Positions 21,601 to 30,986 of a DNA stretch of 64,000 bases are shown here, one piece after another. The notes beneath the pieces were generated by a model. The model was given only the letters and a program-made list of their open reading frames with translations. It ran no database searches and was not told the DNA's origin. The translations under genes and the position numbers were made by a program. Location of the stretch: the NCBI GenBank assembly GCA_010645155.1, contig JAAGOF010000209.1, forward strand, positions 431,492 to 495,491, in the 5' to 3' direction. Each line of letters begins with the position of its first letter. The stretch's first letter is position 1. This DNA is from Tigriopus japonicus (taxonomy: Eukaryota > Arthropoda > Copepoda > Harpacticoida > Harpacticidae).

Positions 21601-24600
21601 GAGATAGTCTGTTCCCTTTATTCAGTGGGAAAAGTTTGTATGTAATCTTTAAAGATCTTTCCTGTTCTTAGAGGCCCAGCTTAGAGCTCTCAAGCCTGCC
21701 TGGAGCGGGCTAGCCGTACATTCTGTGTAGGATTGTGTAGTGAATAAAGACAGGTAGAAAAAAAGACGCGATTAACAGTTACAAAAAGATGTTTGTGAAG
21801 TGCAAGGTAAATTGCAGATAATTTAATTTTAATTGAAAATCAGATATTGTTGAAAAATGCAAGGATTTATATTAATAATTCATATGTTTACTGGGAATCA
21901 GATTCCTTGAAAGCGGTAGTAGAACCCTGCAACCCACCCAAAAAAAATACTGCAATCATGAACGTACTTGCAACAGTTCAATATTGAAGGGGAATTTTTC
22001 TTTATTAGCTCAAAATGGCAAGATATTAAGAATAAATTTTGATGCATTGAATTAAATATTTTTTGACCGCTCTTAATATTAAACTAAAATGCAAATTTAT
22101 TTTATCGAAGTGCTGACACTTTTTGTTTGGATTGCAAAGTGGAATCTTTCTTAAAAGATATTAGCATTTAATTGTGAAACGAAATAATCCGTTCAAAAGC
22201 TCACATAAAATCGAACATTTTTTCAATAATTATCAATTTTTGTCCAAATTAGCAAATAGATGCAAAAAAGCGCCGATGAATGTGTTTGTGATACCAATAT
22301 CTTTACAAATACCTTTTTATTTTTGTCTAGACAAGTAACACAAAATGTTATCAGCTGATTTTCCAAATTCTTACCAAATATTTTGTCCCTCATGACGAAA
22401 ATTTCTGCTGCCGTTAGTCCAGCTGAAGGATTATTTGTGGTCGTTCGAAAAGTATAACAAAGTTGATCTGCTATGGCTGCCACTGTACACTCTGGATCTT
22501 TGGCACAATTATCCCAGCACTTGTTTGTATCTTGGCGCCCAAATGTAACCAATAGGTCCTCTGAAATTACAAGGCATTGCTTTGGCAGTAAAAAAGGTCG
22601 CTCTATTTTGGTGTGAATAATTATCTATTTGTTGCTCTTGCTAAAATATTACCTAGGCTGAGGGCAACGCCGTGTTTGTGAAGATACTTGTTACTAGATT
22701 TCGAAAATATCTTGCCACTAGATGACCCTGTAAGAAAATGACAATGTGGCATTAGGAGTAAAACATAGCAAATTTAGGACTGCGCTAATACTAGTGATGG
22801 ACTGAAAGCGCTTTTGGCCAAAATTTCAGTTTCGGTTTCGGTGATGCCTACTTTGAATGTTTCGGTGATGAAAGCCGTAGCTATAAAATATTAGTAAAGC
22901 ACTACAAAAGATGGAGGTCCGCAACAAAATCGAAAATTTTTGGTCCAAAAACCTATGAAATTTATGTTTTCCGATTTTTCAAAATTTGCGACCACCCTTC
23001 ATTTCAAATGGCTCTTTGGGTTTGAATCAAATTACCCATTTGGAGCCACAACCAATGGAAAAAAACTTTACTTTATTGTTTTAACTAAAGGTCAAAGGAA
23101 AAAGTTATATGCCCAAAACCTGTTAGTAAAAACATTTTTGATTAACTATTTATCCATATTTAGATACCATTTTGTTACTTTTTAAATTTTGATTAAGTAA
23201 AATTACATTCATCTGATGAATGTTTGAGCTATTTTGATTTAAACTTCAAAAAGTTAAAAGAGCCATGTTCTTCCCCAACATTGAAAAGCTAAATTATTTT
23301 TTTGGGAATTTGTTTTTTGAAATAACTGTAGCGTTTTTCGGCTTTTAAGGGCAAAAATGGACCAAACAAACCAAATTACTCAGCTGTTGCTGAAATATGG
23401 ATTAAATAATTTATCAAAACATGTTATTATCAATAAGTTTTTAGGTATATAACTTTTTCCCTGGACCTTAACTTACATAATACAATAAAAGTAAAGTTGT
23501 TCCTCATTGAAGTGCTAAAAATGCCTAGATGTCTTTGGATATTTCGATCCAAACCTAAAAAGCCATTTGAAACACCGTGGTTGGCTAAATCATTCTAAAT
23601 CTACAAAAGGGTGATTGCGAAGTTTTTTTTCTTTTAGCCTACATCTTAACATCATAAAGCAAGATACAATTGTTTTGTAAATAAAAATTGCATCAATTTG
23701 TTTCTATATTATTATATCAAAACAATGACTACTTTTATACTTCTGTTACCCAATTGATGGATAACACATTGCAATAACCTCGTAATTATTCAAAACATGT
23801 TCTCAAATCTACACAAAAGTTACAGCATGAGTTGCACAACATAAATTTTGCGCCTCTAATCATTTTGGTTTGTCCAACTTACTAATAACACATCTAGGGT
23901 TTGATTGAGAGGAGAGTGAATCACTTGGCTCTTTCCAAATTCGGCAAGCGGAATCGACTCTATAGAAGGCCCATGATTGGCAATGTGGAGTATTATCACA
24001 CGCCAAAGAACACTGATGGGCAGAAGATAATGATACCGGAAGGAGCTCGGAAGTATCGTACTCGATGTCAAAGAAGGCATCGGTTGAAGGCAACTGCTTG
24101 TTTCTGCATAATTCTGAAAACGATAAATGGATTTCAGTGCAACCATGACAAGTCAATAGGAGCAAGCACGTGATAGTGATCTCACCTTCTATCAGAGACG
24201 TGTCTTGGCGGGTGGAGACGGTGCCGTTGGAAAAATAGCATCGTGGCTCAAAATAAGAAAGCATACTTTTGGGTGAAGTGCTATTTAGATCCGCTAATTC
24301 AGCCATCAAATTCAGTGGCTCCGTTACGATGTAGTAAAGATGTGTGGCTTGTGCGCTATCGATAACGAGCCAAGAGCATTGGAGCTCAGAGCAACGATTC
24401 AAGGCATCCGCGAGGCTTGGAAATTCTTGAGGGTCGGGAAAAGTTTTCCCTAAGAATTCGTCCGTAAACCGGAGATCAAAATATAACCGCTCTCGAAAGG
24501 TGCATTCCAAATCTGGATTCAAAGCAACAATCAAATTGGGTATGAAAAATGAATCAATGCCTGGAAATTGTTACCTGGGTGGGCTAAACTGAGGTTATAT

Positions 24601-24915
24601 TCTAAAAGAAAAATATATATACATTGATTGTTACTTAAATAACCAGCGCGGTGGTAAAGAAATGATTTTTATATTAAAAAGGCTCCACTTACCTCCCAGA
24701 CCATTGTAAAGGCAATAGCCGAAAGTTTCATCAATTGGGTGAAAACAGTGATCTTGTTGCGCCAAGCATTGGTCTTCTGAAAAGTTGCCGTGCAAAAACA
24801 CAGTAGATATCCGACCATTTTCGCACTCCTGACCCGCGCACATTTTAAGGAAACCAAGTAAGAAGAAGCAAAGTGTCTGCAAAGCAAAACAAAATGAAAA
24901 AGAATATAGTCCCAT
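9602..24915 (-). CDS. Secreted multi-PAN/apple-like, Cys-repeat mosaic protein (at least 13 coding exons)
   Basis: Minus-strand coding exons: 24693-24915, 24575-24601, 24186-24512, 23883-24113, 22653-22727, 22375-22560, 21366-21512, 20980-21297, 14402-14665, 11687-11953 (or to 11995), 11142-11276, 10575-11011 and 9602-10507. The sum is 3543 nt, about 1180 aa. Every intron is phase 1 except the last (phase 0). Exon 1 supplies a hydrophobic leader ending near FLKMCAG. PAN/apple-like units (C-x3-C and W/C patterns) occupy the exons at 24186, 23883, 22375, 20980, 14402, 11687 and 10575. A 4-Cys module recurs in the exons starting 24693, 21366 and 11142. The C-terminal third (exons 12-13) has many C-x(n)-VPKxxC-like repeats and an acidic tail, with no membrane segment. 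PAN domains usually bind protein or sugar; the actual partner is unknown. The 27-nt exon, the first exon's start and the 5' border of the 11687 exon are less certain. A retrotransposon occupies the intron between 14665 and 20980. Confidence 0.82.
12200..12465. repeat. Fragment of the GGTCACGGTAAAAA foldback-like repeat
   Basis: Several degenerate copies of a roughly 14-bp unit (GTAAAAAGGTCAC, GTCACGGTAAAG) lie at about 12217-12235 and 12404-12455, inside an intron of the PAN gene. They match the arrays at 31750-32110 and 52370-52880. Only the direct-orientation arm is seen here. Confidence 0.5.
13050..13166. repeat. Long palindrome (arms of about 45 bp)
   Basis: GATTTGCTAGAAATTAGG on the left pairs with CCTAATTTCTAGCAAATC on the right. 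The pairing continues through TTCTAAGTTAAAA and TTTTAACTTAGAA, leaving an AT-only loop of about 26 bp. Transcribed, it would be a near-perfect hairpin. It is likely a small MITE; a precursor of small RNA is possible but unsupported. Confidence 0.65.
13585..14167. mobile_element. hAT-type MITE, family 3 (TAGGRATGGGTC ends)
   Basis: 583 bp. The left end TAGGAATGGGTCGG faces the right end GACCCATCCCTA. Perfect 8-bp duplicates GTAAATAT flank it at 13577-13584 and 14168-14175. Inside, about 13659-13753 is a further imperfect palindrome around GATCGATCTCAAGATCG. It lies in the PAN-gene intron between 14402 and 11953, with no transposase. Confidence 0.85.
15390..15890. mobile_element. Long inverted-repeat element (copy 1)
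   Basis: Two arms read toward each other. The outer block is TTTCTCTGGACTGGGAG against a TTCCAACTCCAGAAATTC end. The inner block is CGGAGTCAAAAGTTA against GGCATAACTTTTTCACTCC. A diverged copy lies at 27740-28160, half-copies are near 1710 and 14185-14260, and no coding frame is present. Confidence 0.55.
16433..16486 (-). repeat. 3' LTR (54 bp)
   Basis: Identical at all 54 positions to 20764-20817. Duplication AGGG lies outside it at 16429-16432. On the coding strand it follows the polypurine tract directly. It has no AATAAA; the nearest on that strand is about 90 bp beyond, in flanking DNA (near 16342-16352). Confidence 0.9.
16487..16499 (-). promoter_or_regulatory. Polypurine tract of the CsRn1-type element
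   Basis: On the coding strand the tract reads TGAGGGGGGTTC immediately before the LTR. A purine run at this place primes plus-strand DNA synthesis, and it fixes the inner LTR edge at 16486. Confidence 0.75.
16563..19754 (-). CDS. pol: Pol polyprotein of the CsRn1-type retrotransposon (PR-RT-RNaseH-IN)
   Basis: One uninterrupted frame of 1063 aa. In order: aspartic protease with the DSGAE active site (about residue 31); reverse transcriptase with YLDD in FCYLDDLLIAS (about residue 328); RNase H beginning at TTDASDVAVGAVL; integrase with the HGLSH...CLDCQ zinc site, then the D (HVDLVGPLP), D (TSDRGTQF) and E (GLVERFHR) catalytic residues; and a GPY-like C-terminal module (YLGPYKVL). It lies in the -1 frame relative to gag. 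The pol frame stays open upstream of its first ATG back into gag, across a GGGGG run, so -1 frameshifting is plausible, though a restart at the ATG 5 bp after the gag stop is also possible. No key residue seems missing. Confidence 0.93.
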   Translation of the reverse strand: MKAGLSDSNIKLYRLFFVQDAVSHLRYLVDSGAELSVVPATVAERQKPLTFSLTAANKTKIKTWGYRKISLRLGPKTFDWKFISADVDTPILGSDFLRASGYLLDVRRELLVDPDCPDSSIKLSSTGSCLGIVSGVECFALAQSDYVRMLSEFPSITTPTFNATTVSHGVTHFIETSGPLPHAKPRRLDAKRFSAAKLAMEENMKFGIARRSKSSVASPIVMVPKANGTWRICGDYTALNAVTKPDKYPLPHLLDFAANLYGARVFSKIDLLKGYNQIPVEPSHVYKTAVTSPMGLFEYPRMPFGLRNAGNTFQRMMDAIFSDLSYVFCYLDDLLIASASDVEHKIHMREVFTRLSTHGLVISPEKCVFGKSGLSFLGHWVDTNGASPLPEKLDALRKFPLPKTVRGLQEFLGMINFYRRFVPHVAEILLPLYRILKATGKANCKASKSPLHWDSEATIAFNASKTALADATFLVHQDPSAELALTTDASDVAVGAVLEQRSKTPGSSWQPLAFFSKRLRDPERKYSAYDREMLAIKLALRHFRWQLEAREFTTFTDHMPLTFALCRKSPSWSARQQRTIAELSAYSMVIKHVSGKSNQVADALSRAPCDSPCSIIMSIRDSINFDVLSEAQLSDPDYPPRELAGSNLSWKTINLGQERSILCDVSTPRPRPWVPETFRKRVFDTLHGLSHPSIRSTVRMISERFVWHGMSALCRKWAKECLDCQRSKVQRHVKSTPGHFPVPNERFAHIHVDLVGPLPCSQGFTHLLTIVDRYTRWPEAVPLTSTDTLSVGRALVTTWISRFGVPTHLTSDRGTQFTSRLWESLGELYGTVFHRTTAYHPCANGLVERFHRHLKSSLKASLSSSGASWVDHLPWVLLGIRTAPKEDFGVSSAEMVFGSPISVPGDFLPTSNDVSVPSVHLQRLREAVGQLAPLPTSRHSSLTSFRPKTLDTCAYVFVRCGPQSGPLEAPYLGPYKVLQSGKKTFTLDYGGQEQIVSVDCLKPAHVDESNPVPLGVVPLRGRPPNHQMNPKLTPVSNPLVPTHGVNIRRNPHREARPSCLYDF
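19760..20701 (-). CDS. gag: Gag protein of the CsRn1-type retrotransposon
   Basis: 313 aa starting at MDKRPTGES, about 60 nt after the PBS. The centre is a capsid-like helical region (SFDPDDAELWFAAIEEEF onward). Near residue 230 there is a CHCC-type finger (CPYHQEHGFKAWTCVAPC) in place of the usual CCHC knuckle, a hallmark described for CsRn1-clade elements. The basic C-terminus (RRGPKQKKNFK) suits RNA binding. The stop is 5 bp before the pol ATG, with pol in the -1 frame. Confidence 0.9.
   Translation of the reverse strand: MDKRPTGESDGASATTFTSSQLQDSIAAAVMAALSSSASGTALSPLVSAVSVKLPSFDPDDAELWFAAIEEEFKVKGISVPSTMYSHALTAIDASSRRLIGDIMLLPSTSSTNKYDMLKARLIGSYGSTQEQRIQKILDLPSLDSLERPSLWFARLRSIAGAGISLDGPWPFVILLRKLPTPVRELASVKGLKTIESVIEAADALWISAQPGSSQVFGIRLGERPHVDGICPYHQEHGFKAWTCVAPCKLARHVQTSSSTGRESEFVRKPNSGQHRRGPKQKKNFKSGGHVNALSDLEKVEEHFSGEDQAGFQ
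20751..20762 (-). promoter_or_regulatory. Primer-binding site (tRNA-Trp)
   Basis: On the coding strand TGGTGACCCCGA begins one base after the 5' LTR. It is complementary to the UCGGGGUCACCA 3' end known for animal tRNA-Trp, which matches the CsRn1 clade. Confidence 0.85.
20764..20817 (-). repeat. 5' LTR (54 bp)
   Basis: Identical to 16433-16486. It is bounded outside by the AGGG duplicate (20818-20821) and inside by the PBS, so it cannot extend further in either direction. A TTAATATAGA stretch is the only TATA-like motif. Confidence 0.9.
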
Positions 24916-25430
24916 TTATACCGAAATCATCGACTTGCAAAAAAATCCCTCAATGAATTGACAGCGTTTACCAAAGCGGAGTTTACCAAAGAGGACATTG
25001 TCATGGCCAAATTTGTCAGCAGAGAGTAAATTTTAGCCGAGGTATCATTTTAGGAACTTTCCAGTACGGGATTTTCTTGGGTGTAGAGTTTGTGGTGGCC
25101 CATTCTGATGAAGCCCATGGCAGAATTTGTTCATAAACTAATTTTTGAATTACGATGTTAGTTATCTTCATAAAAGTAACGGAAGTGACTTGCATCGAAA
25201 ACCATTTTAAGGAAGCCAGAGTGACCATGCGTACTAGTGCGTTCTTAAAATGAAAATAATAATAATAATGTTTATTGCGACTCTTGGTCATGTCATGGCG
25301 TATTTAAAAAAAAGGATATATGTTTAATCATATAAAACTGTAAAAAAAGACATGTCAAAAGTTAAAAACACGTTAAAAATAGTTACGTAAAATCATGATA
25401 TCACAGTGAGTTGACTAGAATACGTTCAGT
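24916..25430. other. Upstream region of the PAN gene; no further exon seen
   Basis: A TATAAATG stretch overlaps the proposed minus-strand start (near 24913-24920), so the real promoter or first exon may differ. A good 3' splice site (TTTTGCTTTGCAG) lies inside the proposed leader just after codon Gln13. The leader could therefore come from an upstream exon that I did not find. Confidence 0.4.
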
Positions 25431-25929
25431 GCACATGGAAGAAATGAAGCGGGGATTGACAGACAGTACAGATGCAGTTGGGTAGAGGTAGATGATGAAA
25501 GTCTTGGTTATTGCAGTAGAGAGGGTGGGTCAGATTGAACAGATCCTTCGTCAGTTCCCGTCTTTGATGGAGTTGGTCAGGAAGCCGGACAAAGGTGCGT
25601 GACCGCCAATATTCCGATGGGATGTCGGGCCAAGGACAGTAAGGTGTTGTCAAGTCCTTGACCAGGAATGATAGCATGTGTCCAGACATCACCTCTGGAA
25701 AGGTCAGGTTCCTAACACTGTTGGACACTAACCTTGCCAGCCCAGTTAAGTGCGAGTGTAAGTGCTTCCCCAGACAGCGTAGGTTCGAATCCTGTTGGGG
25801 ATCAAATCGAAGCAGTCGGGAGAAATCCTTTAATTTTTAGGGAATCGCATTCATTGTATGACGATGAAAACAGTTCTTTGCAGTGGAAGAGGAATTTGCT
25901 CACGGGAATTTCCGAGATGACAGCAGGCT

Positions 25930-27218
25930 TTTTAGCACGTTCGTACAAGCCCGCCATCCTGGACGAAGCCGATGAAGAGAGCAAGTTCTCCACTTCCCGT
26001 CTTTGGCGGGACGACTCGGCGCTCCACAGAGACTTGTGATATGCAATTCTTGCAATGGCATATTGCTCCCAAGTCTCTGGTGATTGGCTCGTCTTGGCAC
26101 TCTCGATGGTATGAGCTGAACCAAGGGGTCTTGGGTCCTATTCTCCTTGCCTTAACAACCGAAGAGGACCCATGGAATGCTTGCAAATGGTAATGGAATG
26201 CAATGGAAACCTTGGGCCACTGCAGTTGGATTGTAGTCCTTCCGGGTGTCGATGGATAACTGCAGGGCCTCAAGTTGAGGCGCGCACTCCTGCACATTGA
26301 CCACGCACCTCCCTTTTCGAGTCACGCCCACATGACGGAAGTTTCTGGGCATTTTGAAGTTGACTGAAATGGGGAGGTGATCAGAAACGGCCAGTTGATG
26401 AACATAACTGGCCGTAGATGTCAGATTTTCTGATATGAAGATGTGGTCAAGTACGGAAGCGCCCCAGGAGTAGGTGTGTTTTGAGATTCCCGGGTCGGAG
26501 CGCAAAGTGATTCTCCATTGACTCAGAATCTTGGCGAGTTTGGACAATTCACTCGAGTCGGGTCGGATGTTAAAATCACCACAAATGATGACTTTCTCCG
26601 GATTCTTCACCTTCTTGAGGATGGATGTGAGATCCGAGACAAGGTCGTCATAGTCCGTGGTTGGCTGATAGTAAACGCCAATGATGTTAAAGCCTTGGGC
26701 ATCCACGGCTATGTGATGAGGAGAGGACGAGAGTAGGGTGGGCTCAAAGCGTTTGGTAATATAGAGCTCCAACCCTCCGCTGGGCCTACCACGCCCAACT
26801 GGCTTTCTGGCATGCACCACAAAGCTCTGCTGTCCAGCAAAGCAGCTCTCGTGTTTCCTCGGATGTTGTTGAGGCACTGTCCCGCTCCAGCCACTCGCAG
26901 CACGTTTGCCCGTCCATGGCAATTGAGGAAAAGGGCCGACACCGGTTGATTCCCTCCTCTCCGCTGTTTCCGCCGCCGCCGATGATTCCTCGCGATACTG
27001 AGTTGTTCAATCTGACCTAGAAGAGATGAGTTGATATGGGATTGAGGGGGAAAGGGAAAGGAAGATTGGGAAGAGGAGGAGGACAAGGGCGTTGAAGGGG
27101 GTTTGAGGGCAAGCAGCTCACGTCTTGAGTAAGACGTGGCCGGAAGATTATGGAAAGAGGAAGAATTGGAAGAAGAAGTGCACTGAAGGGCGGATATCAC
27201 AAGGTCATTGGCACTCAT
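25930..27218 (-). pseudogene. Decayed non-LTR retrotransposon (AP-endonuclease part)
   Basis: Two overlapping minus-strand frames, 26709-27218 and 26152-26922, together make a Ser/Pro-rich leader and an endonuclease/exonuclease/phosphatase fold. The diagnostic motifs are GRPSGGLELYI, VIICGDFNIRPDSS (Asp-Asn), LDHIFIS and AVSDHLPIS (the SDH catalytic motif). A frame change near 26,750-26,900 breaks the reading, and downstream pieces (PWFSSYHREC near 26,120, in another frame) are further shifted. The reverse transcriptase is missing, so the copy is dead and 3'-truncated. Many LINE clades carry this N-terminal endonuclease; I cannot name the clade. Confidence 0.75.
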
Positions 27219-27739
27219 GAATATCCAAAGTCACACTATTAATAACGGTTTAAAACATTGTAAATGTCACGAGAGGTAAAAACGCGTGTCCGCCGTTCGA
27301 GGCGTCAGCGTAATGGATTAGTACTTATTTTTGGATTTTTGGTGCTAGGGTCGGCTAGCGAAGCCAGCCATCACATCGTCCAAATTTTTCCGATAGGCAA
27401 TTTCAAGTCCGTTATCAGAATGGTTCTCCGTCTGTGGGTGTGGATTAACGTCTAAAAGTTTCCTTGAGAAAGTCGGTCGTGCGGTCGGACAAATTCTTTA
27501 GAGATTCATGGGGTCAAATGACTGGGGATGTGTCAGAGCTTGGACTTCCCCTTCAACAAACTTGAGAAAAGCTCGTTCTTCTTGATTAAAAATTTGGTTT
27601 ATTAAAAACTTGGGATCAATGGCTACAAAAGAACTTTTCCCTTGTGTAACAAAGTTCAAACCTGTGAATACCAAAGCTTGAGATCGGACCCACCTCTAGT
27701 TATTTGGCCCCAATAATTTCTACCTAAATTTTTACGACC

Positions 27740-28160
27740 GAACAAGATCCACTGAATTTCACTGAACTGAGAGGCTACTGAAAAGAAGCATGATCTCTTG
27801 TAGGAACAAAGAAATCACGTTCTTCTACAACTGAGACCTTTCCTTGGTTGACTTAAATTTGTCTTTCAATTTTCAGCTTAATCGAACGTCGGAGTCAAAA
27901 GTTATGCTTTCTCACAATTTAGAGCAAATCCCTACCGAGAATAAGTGAACTAGCCCTTTTCTGGTAATTGCTTTTCCACAAAAGGACGAACTCATTCTAT
28001 GCTCTATGCAGTACATAAATTTGAGAAGGCATAACTTTTCACTCCGTCATTCGATTGAGCTGAAAATTCAAATACGTTGTCTACTGAGTACAAGCAAGGT
28101 CTGGTTTGCAACAGAACGTCAGCCTTCCACTCCAGCAATTTAGTGTTTCTTGGACCAAAT
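27740..28160. mobile_element. Long inverted-repeat element (copy 2)
   Basis: Diverged copy of 15390-15890. It shares the inner arms GTCGGAGTCAAAAGTTATGC and GAGAAGGCATAACTTTTCAC and a middle containing CTTTTCTGGTAATTG. Non-coding. Confidence 0.5.
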
Positions 28161-28169
28161 TAATCCATT

Positions 28170-28510
28170 GAAACTTGCCAAATTGGTGAGTTCATAAATT
28201 TTGGAACACTTTGAGTTTTGTGCATGTGGCCTCCTGTAGAGGTTTCGCTTCTCCCAAGTTACACAAAGATGCTCAATGCAGATGATAATTCAATTTGTAT
28301 GCATTAATTTGCACATTTATATAACTTGGCAGTAAAATACATGTTCTTTTCCCCTACGTTTGTATCCTTCCACTTGCTTCCCCTTCTCCTTCTTCCCCTT
28401 GCATGGGCAAGTTCTTTGAGTATTTGTTGGAAAAACTTGCTTTTTCACGCAACTTTTGGCCAGTTGCAGTTAAAACGAGGTAGTCAAAATGACGACAATG
28501 CAGACTCTAC
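28170..28510 (+). repeat. Dispersed repeat shared with 35440-35760
   Basis: Blocks such as GCTTCTCCCAAGTTACAC, GATGATAATTCA and TTTTCACGCAACTTTTGGCC reappear in the same order and spacing at 35510-35745. The open frame at 28326-28631, including its leader-like start, lies mostly inside this repeat, so I do not call it a gene. Confidence 0.5.
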
Positions 28511-28719
28511 CTCCAAGTTTTTCCAAAGTGACTGTGACCAGATTCAGCACTATTTTAGACTAACGGCATCAAATCAGTTTAGCAATATTTCAGCTAAATT
28601 TCAGCTTTGTGGCAAAGACTACATTTTATAATAGCATGCAGTCAGGTTGTGAGGCCTGTTGTCATTTTTTTAACTCGTACTCCAAGAATTTTTTCCTTGC
28701 AGAATTGAAAATCATTTAA

Positions 28720-28990
28720 TTTTTTGTCTTTTTTTTCTAAATTTAACACATTTGGCTTTTTCCCTAAATTTCAATATTTTTGGCTTTTTCCGTAAATTTC
28801 AACATTGTTTTCCTTTTTCCAAAATTTAACATTTTTTGCCTCTTTTAACCTAAATTTCAGCATTTTTTGCCTTTTTTCCTAATTTTTTTAAAAAAATGCC
28901 TTTTTTCTCTATATTTAACATTTTTTGTCCTTTTTCCTATTATTTTAATGACATTTTTTGGACAATTTTTCAACACTTTTTCCGGATGTA
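28720..28990 (+). repeat. T-rich imperfect tandem array (about 30-35-bp unit)
   Basis: About seven degenerate copies of a unit resembling CTAAATTTCAACATTTTTTG followed by CCTTTTTTC. Units are separable by the recurring AACATTTTTTGSC core. Confidence 0.6.
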
Positions 28991-29013
28991 GTCATAAGGA
29001 CGGACTGTAAAAT

Positions 29014-29236
29014 GCAAAAACAAATAATTTGTTTAATTGAAGGCTTCCAATTTCTCCATTTGTTTTCAAATTACTTTGCAATACTTCTCAACATACATTA
29101 ACCATTTTATTGCCCATAAATGCAACATTTTTCGAAAATCTGACCCTTGAAAACTGAGATTTTTTGGCAAGCCTACACTGCTAACGGCAGTTAGAGACGG
29201 CAGCAGGTCCGCAAAATGATACGGTACTCACTCCCA
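29014..29236 (-). repeat. Dispersed repeat, inverted relative to 31046-31260
   Basis: Reverse complement of 31046-31260 over about 210 bp with few mismatches. One terminus reads GAGTACCGTATCATTTTGCGG on the minus strand. The two copies are 1.8 kb apart and head toward each other. Confidence 0.65.
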
Positions 29237-30986
29237 GAGTTTTTAAAAATTTGTCCAATCCCGCCTTAAATGCTGTTAGAGGATCAGCTCCTACATATTC
29301 CCGACGAAGTTTGAATTGAATTGAATTTGAATTGATTTTTTTTAATTCTTCACATTTCAAGATCAAATTTTAATACCTTCGGAAAATCAAAATCATACCC
29401 TCTGGAGATTTGAAACTCATATCATGTTTAGCACATTTGTAGGTATTAGGTAATAAATCAAATTGTGATGATTCTGTTGCTAATAGTGTGGAACTCATGG
29501 ACAAAATTCTGGAGTTTGTTTTTTTAATTTAAAATTGTGCAATGGAGCGAAAAAAAAATAATGCGCTTTCATCAACCAAAGGAATTTGCAAAAACATGAT
29601 CTACTTTTTTCAATATTACAAAATATGACACGCAAACCCAAAATCGAAAGTTTTTTGTGTAAGAATTGAAATTTTTGACTCGCTTGAAACGAAAATCCAT
29701 CAAAAGTCCATCAAAATTGTTCAAAATGAACATTATCAAAAAATTGATTTCTAGAAATGGCATTTCAAGGTATTAATGATTTCAGTCGAAATAGACGGAC
29801 AAATATGCGATTTGATTTACTTTTAGAAAATGTGTCCTGAAACCTATTTTTGACAAATAACAAACAACCAGATTTCACCATTATGAACATAACTTTTTAG
29901 TTAAGGCTTAAAATACAAAAAAAATACAAGAACATGCAATCTAAAACCTTCTATTACTACAGTTTAAAATCTGAAATTTCCACCTCTACGTAGGCCCACT
30001 GTGCAAAAGATAGTTGTTTGCTTTTACACTCAATTTTAATATTTTCATACCACCATTTTAATGATCTGCACATTCTGAAAAGTTAACCTACATGTGTTGA
30101 TTTGAAACTAATTGAAAGGGTCAGTATTAACAAAGGCATTGAAGAAAGCTTCCAAAGTCTAAGTTCGGTCATATATTCTAATATTGGTTACCCTTCTTTT
30201 GGTTTGCCCTAGATTTCTAGTGCCAAAAAATATATGTGCAAGTATGTCCACCAACCTTGTAACAATATTAATACGAAAAAAACATCACAAGACAAAAGAA
30301 ACAATTCTTTTGAATTAAAATAATGTGCTTGTTCGGAAATGAAAGACACTTACGATTTTGGAGGAAGGTCTTTCCATGGTGCACGGTAAAACAGAATGAC
30401 TTCTTGGTACCTTCCACCAACGACTAGGTTCACTTTCTTAAATGAGCGCGCTTATAAATCATGGAGACTTTTAAATTTCACAGGATCACCGAAGCAAAAT
30501 AGGTTCTTGCCTTTTCGGGGGTTAGATTGTTGCTTCTTTCATGCTAGCTTTTAGTAAATGTTTTTTAATGCCCTGTGATTTTAAGTTAGAGAGGAATAGA
30601 GGTATGTCCGATTCGTCAAATTGTTAGGAACTAAGACATGATGCCAATAACATGTTATAATGAGATGAATTTGCTTTGTTTTGTTGCAATCCTTTGATTT
30701 CATTAGAGATGGGCACAATGTGTAAAATAGCTGGTAAACGCGCAGCAGAAGTATATTGACTTAAAGGACAGGTTTGTTGACTAATCTAGAATAGTTTATC
30801 ATGGGTTCTAGTACAGAAATGACCAAGGGAACGGGTCTCTACTCAATGAAGAGGTTCCCTTGACCTCATTGTGGAGATCCTTTTCTTTAATTATGAGGAT
30901 CCATCCTTGAAGTGAGGGTTTTGTCCTAGCATCACTCCAGGCGTGCATGTGGGCTTGGACCACTGATTAACGAACAAAGTTTAGAG

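Noticed and set aside
25426..25728. 100-codon minus-strand frame next to the non-LTR fragment
   Set aside because: Could be a retrotransposon remnant, but I see no RT or endonuclease motif and no splice or promoter support.
25738..25806. tRNA-like segment with GGTTCGAATCC
   Set aside because: Only the T arm is convincing. The acceptor stem and D arm fail to fold, so it is at best a SINE head or chance.
28326..28631. 101-codon plus-strand frame with a leader-like start (FHLLPLLLLPLAWASS)
   Set aside because: Much of it lies in a repeat that recurs at 35440-35760 without the frame. No family, splice sites or promoter.
28720..28990. CRISPR-like array
   Set aside because: Units are degenerate, T-rich and without unique spacers, in a eukaryotic genome. 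It is a minisatellite.
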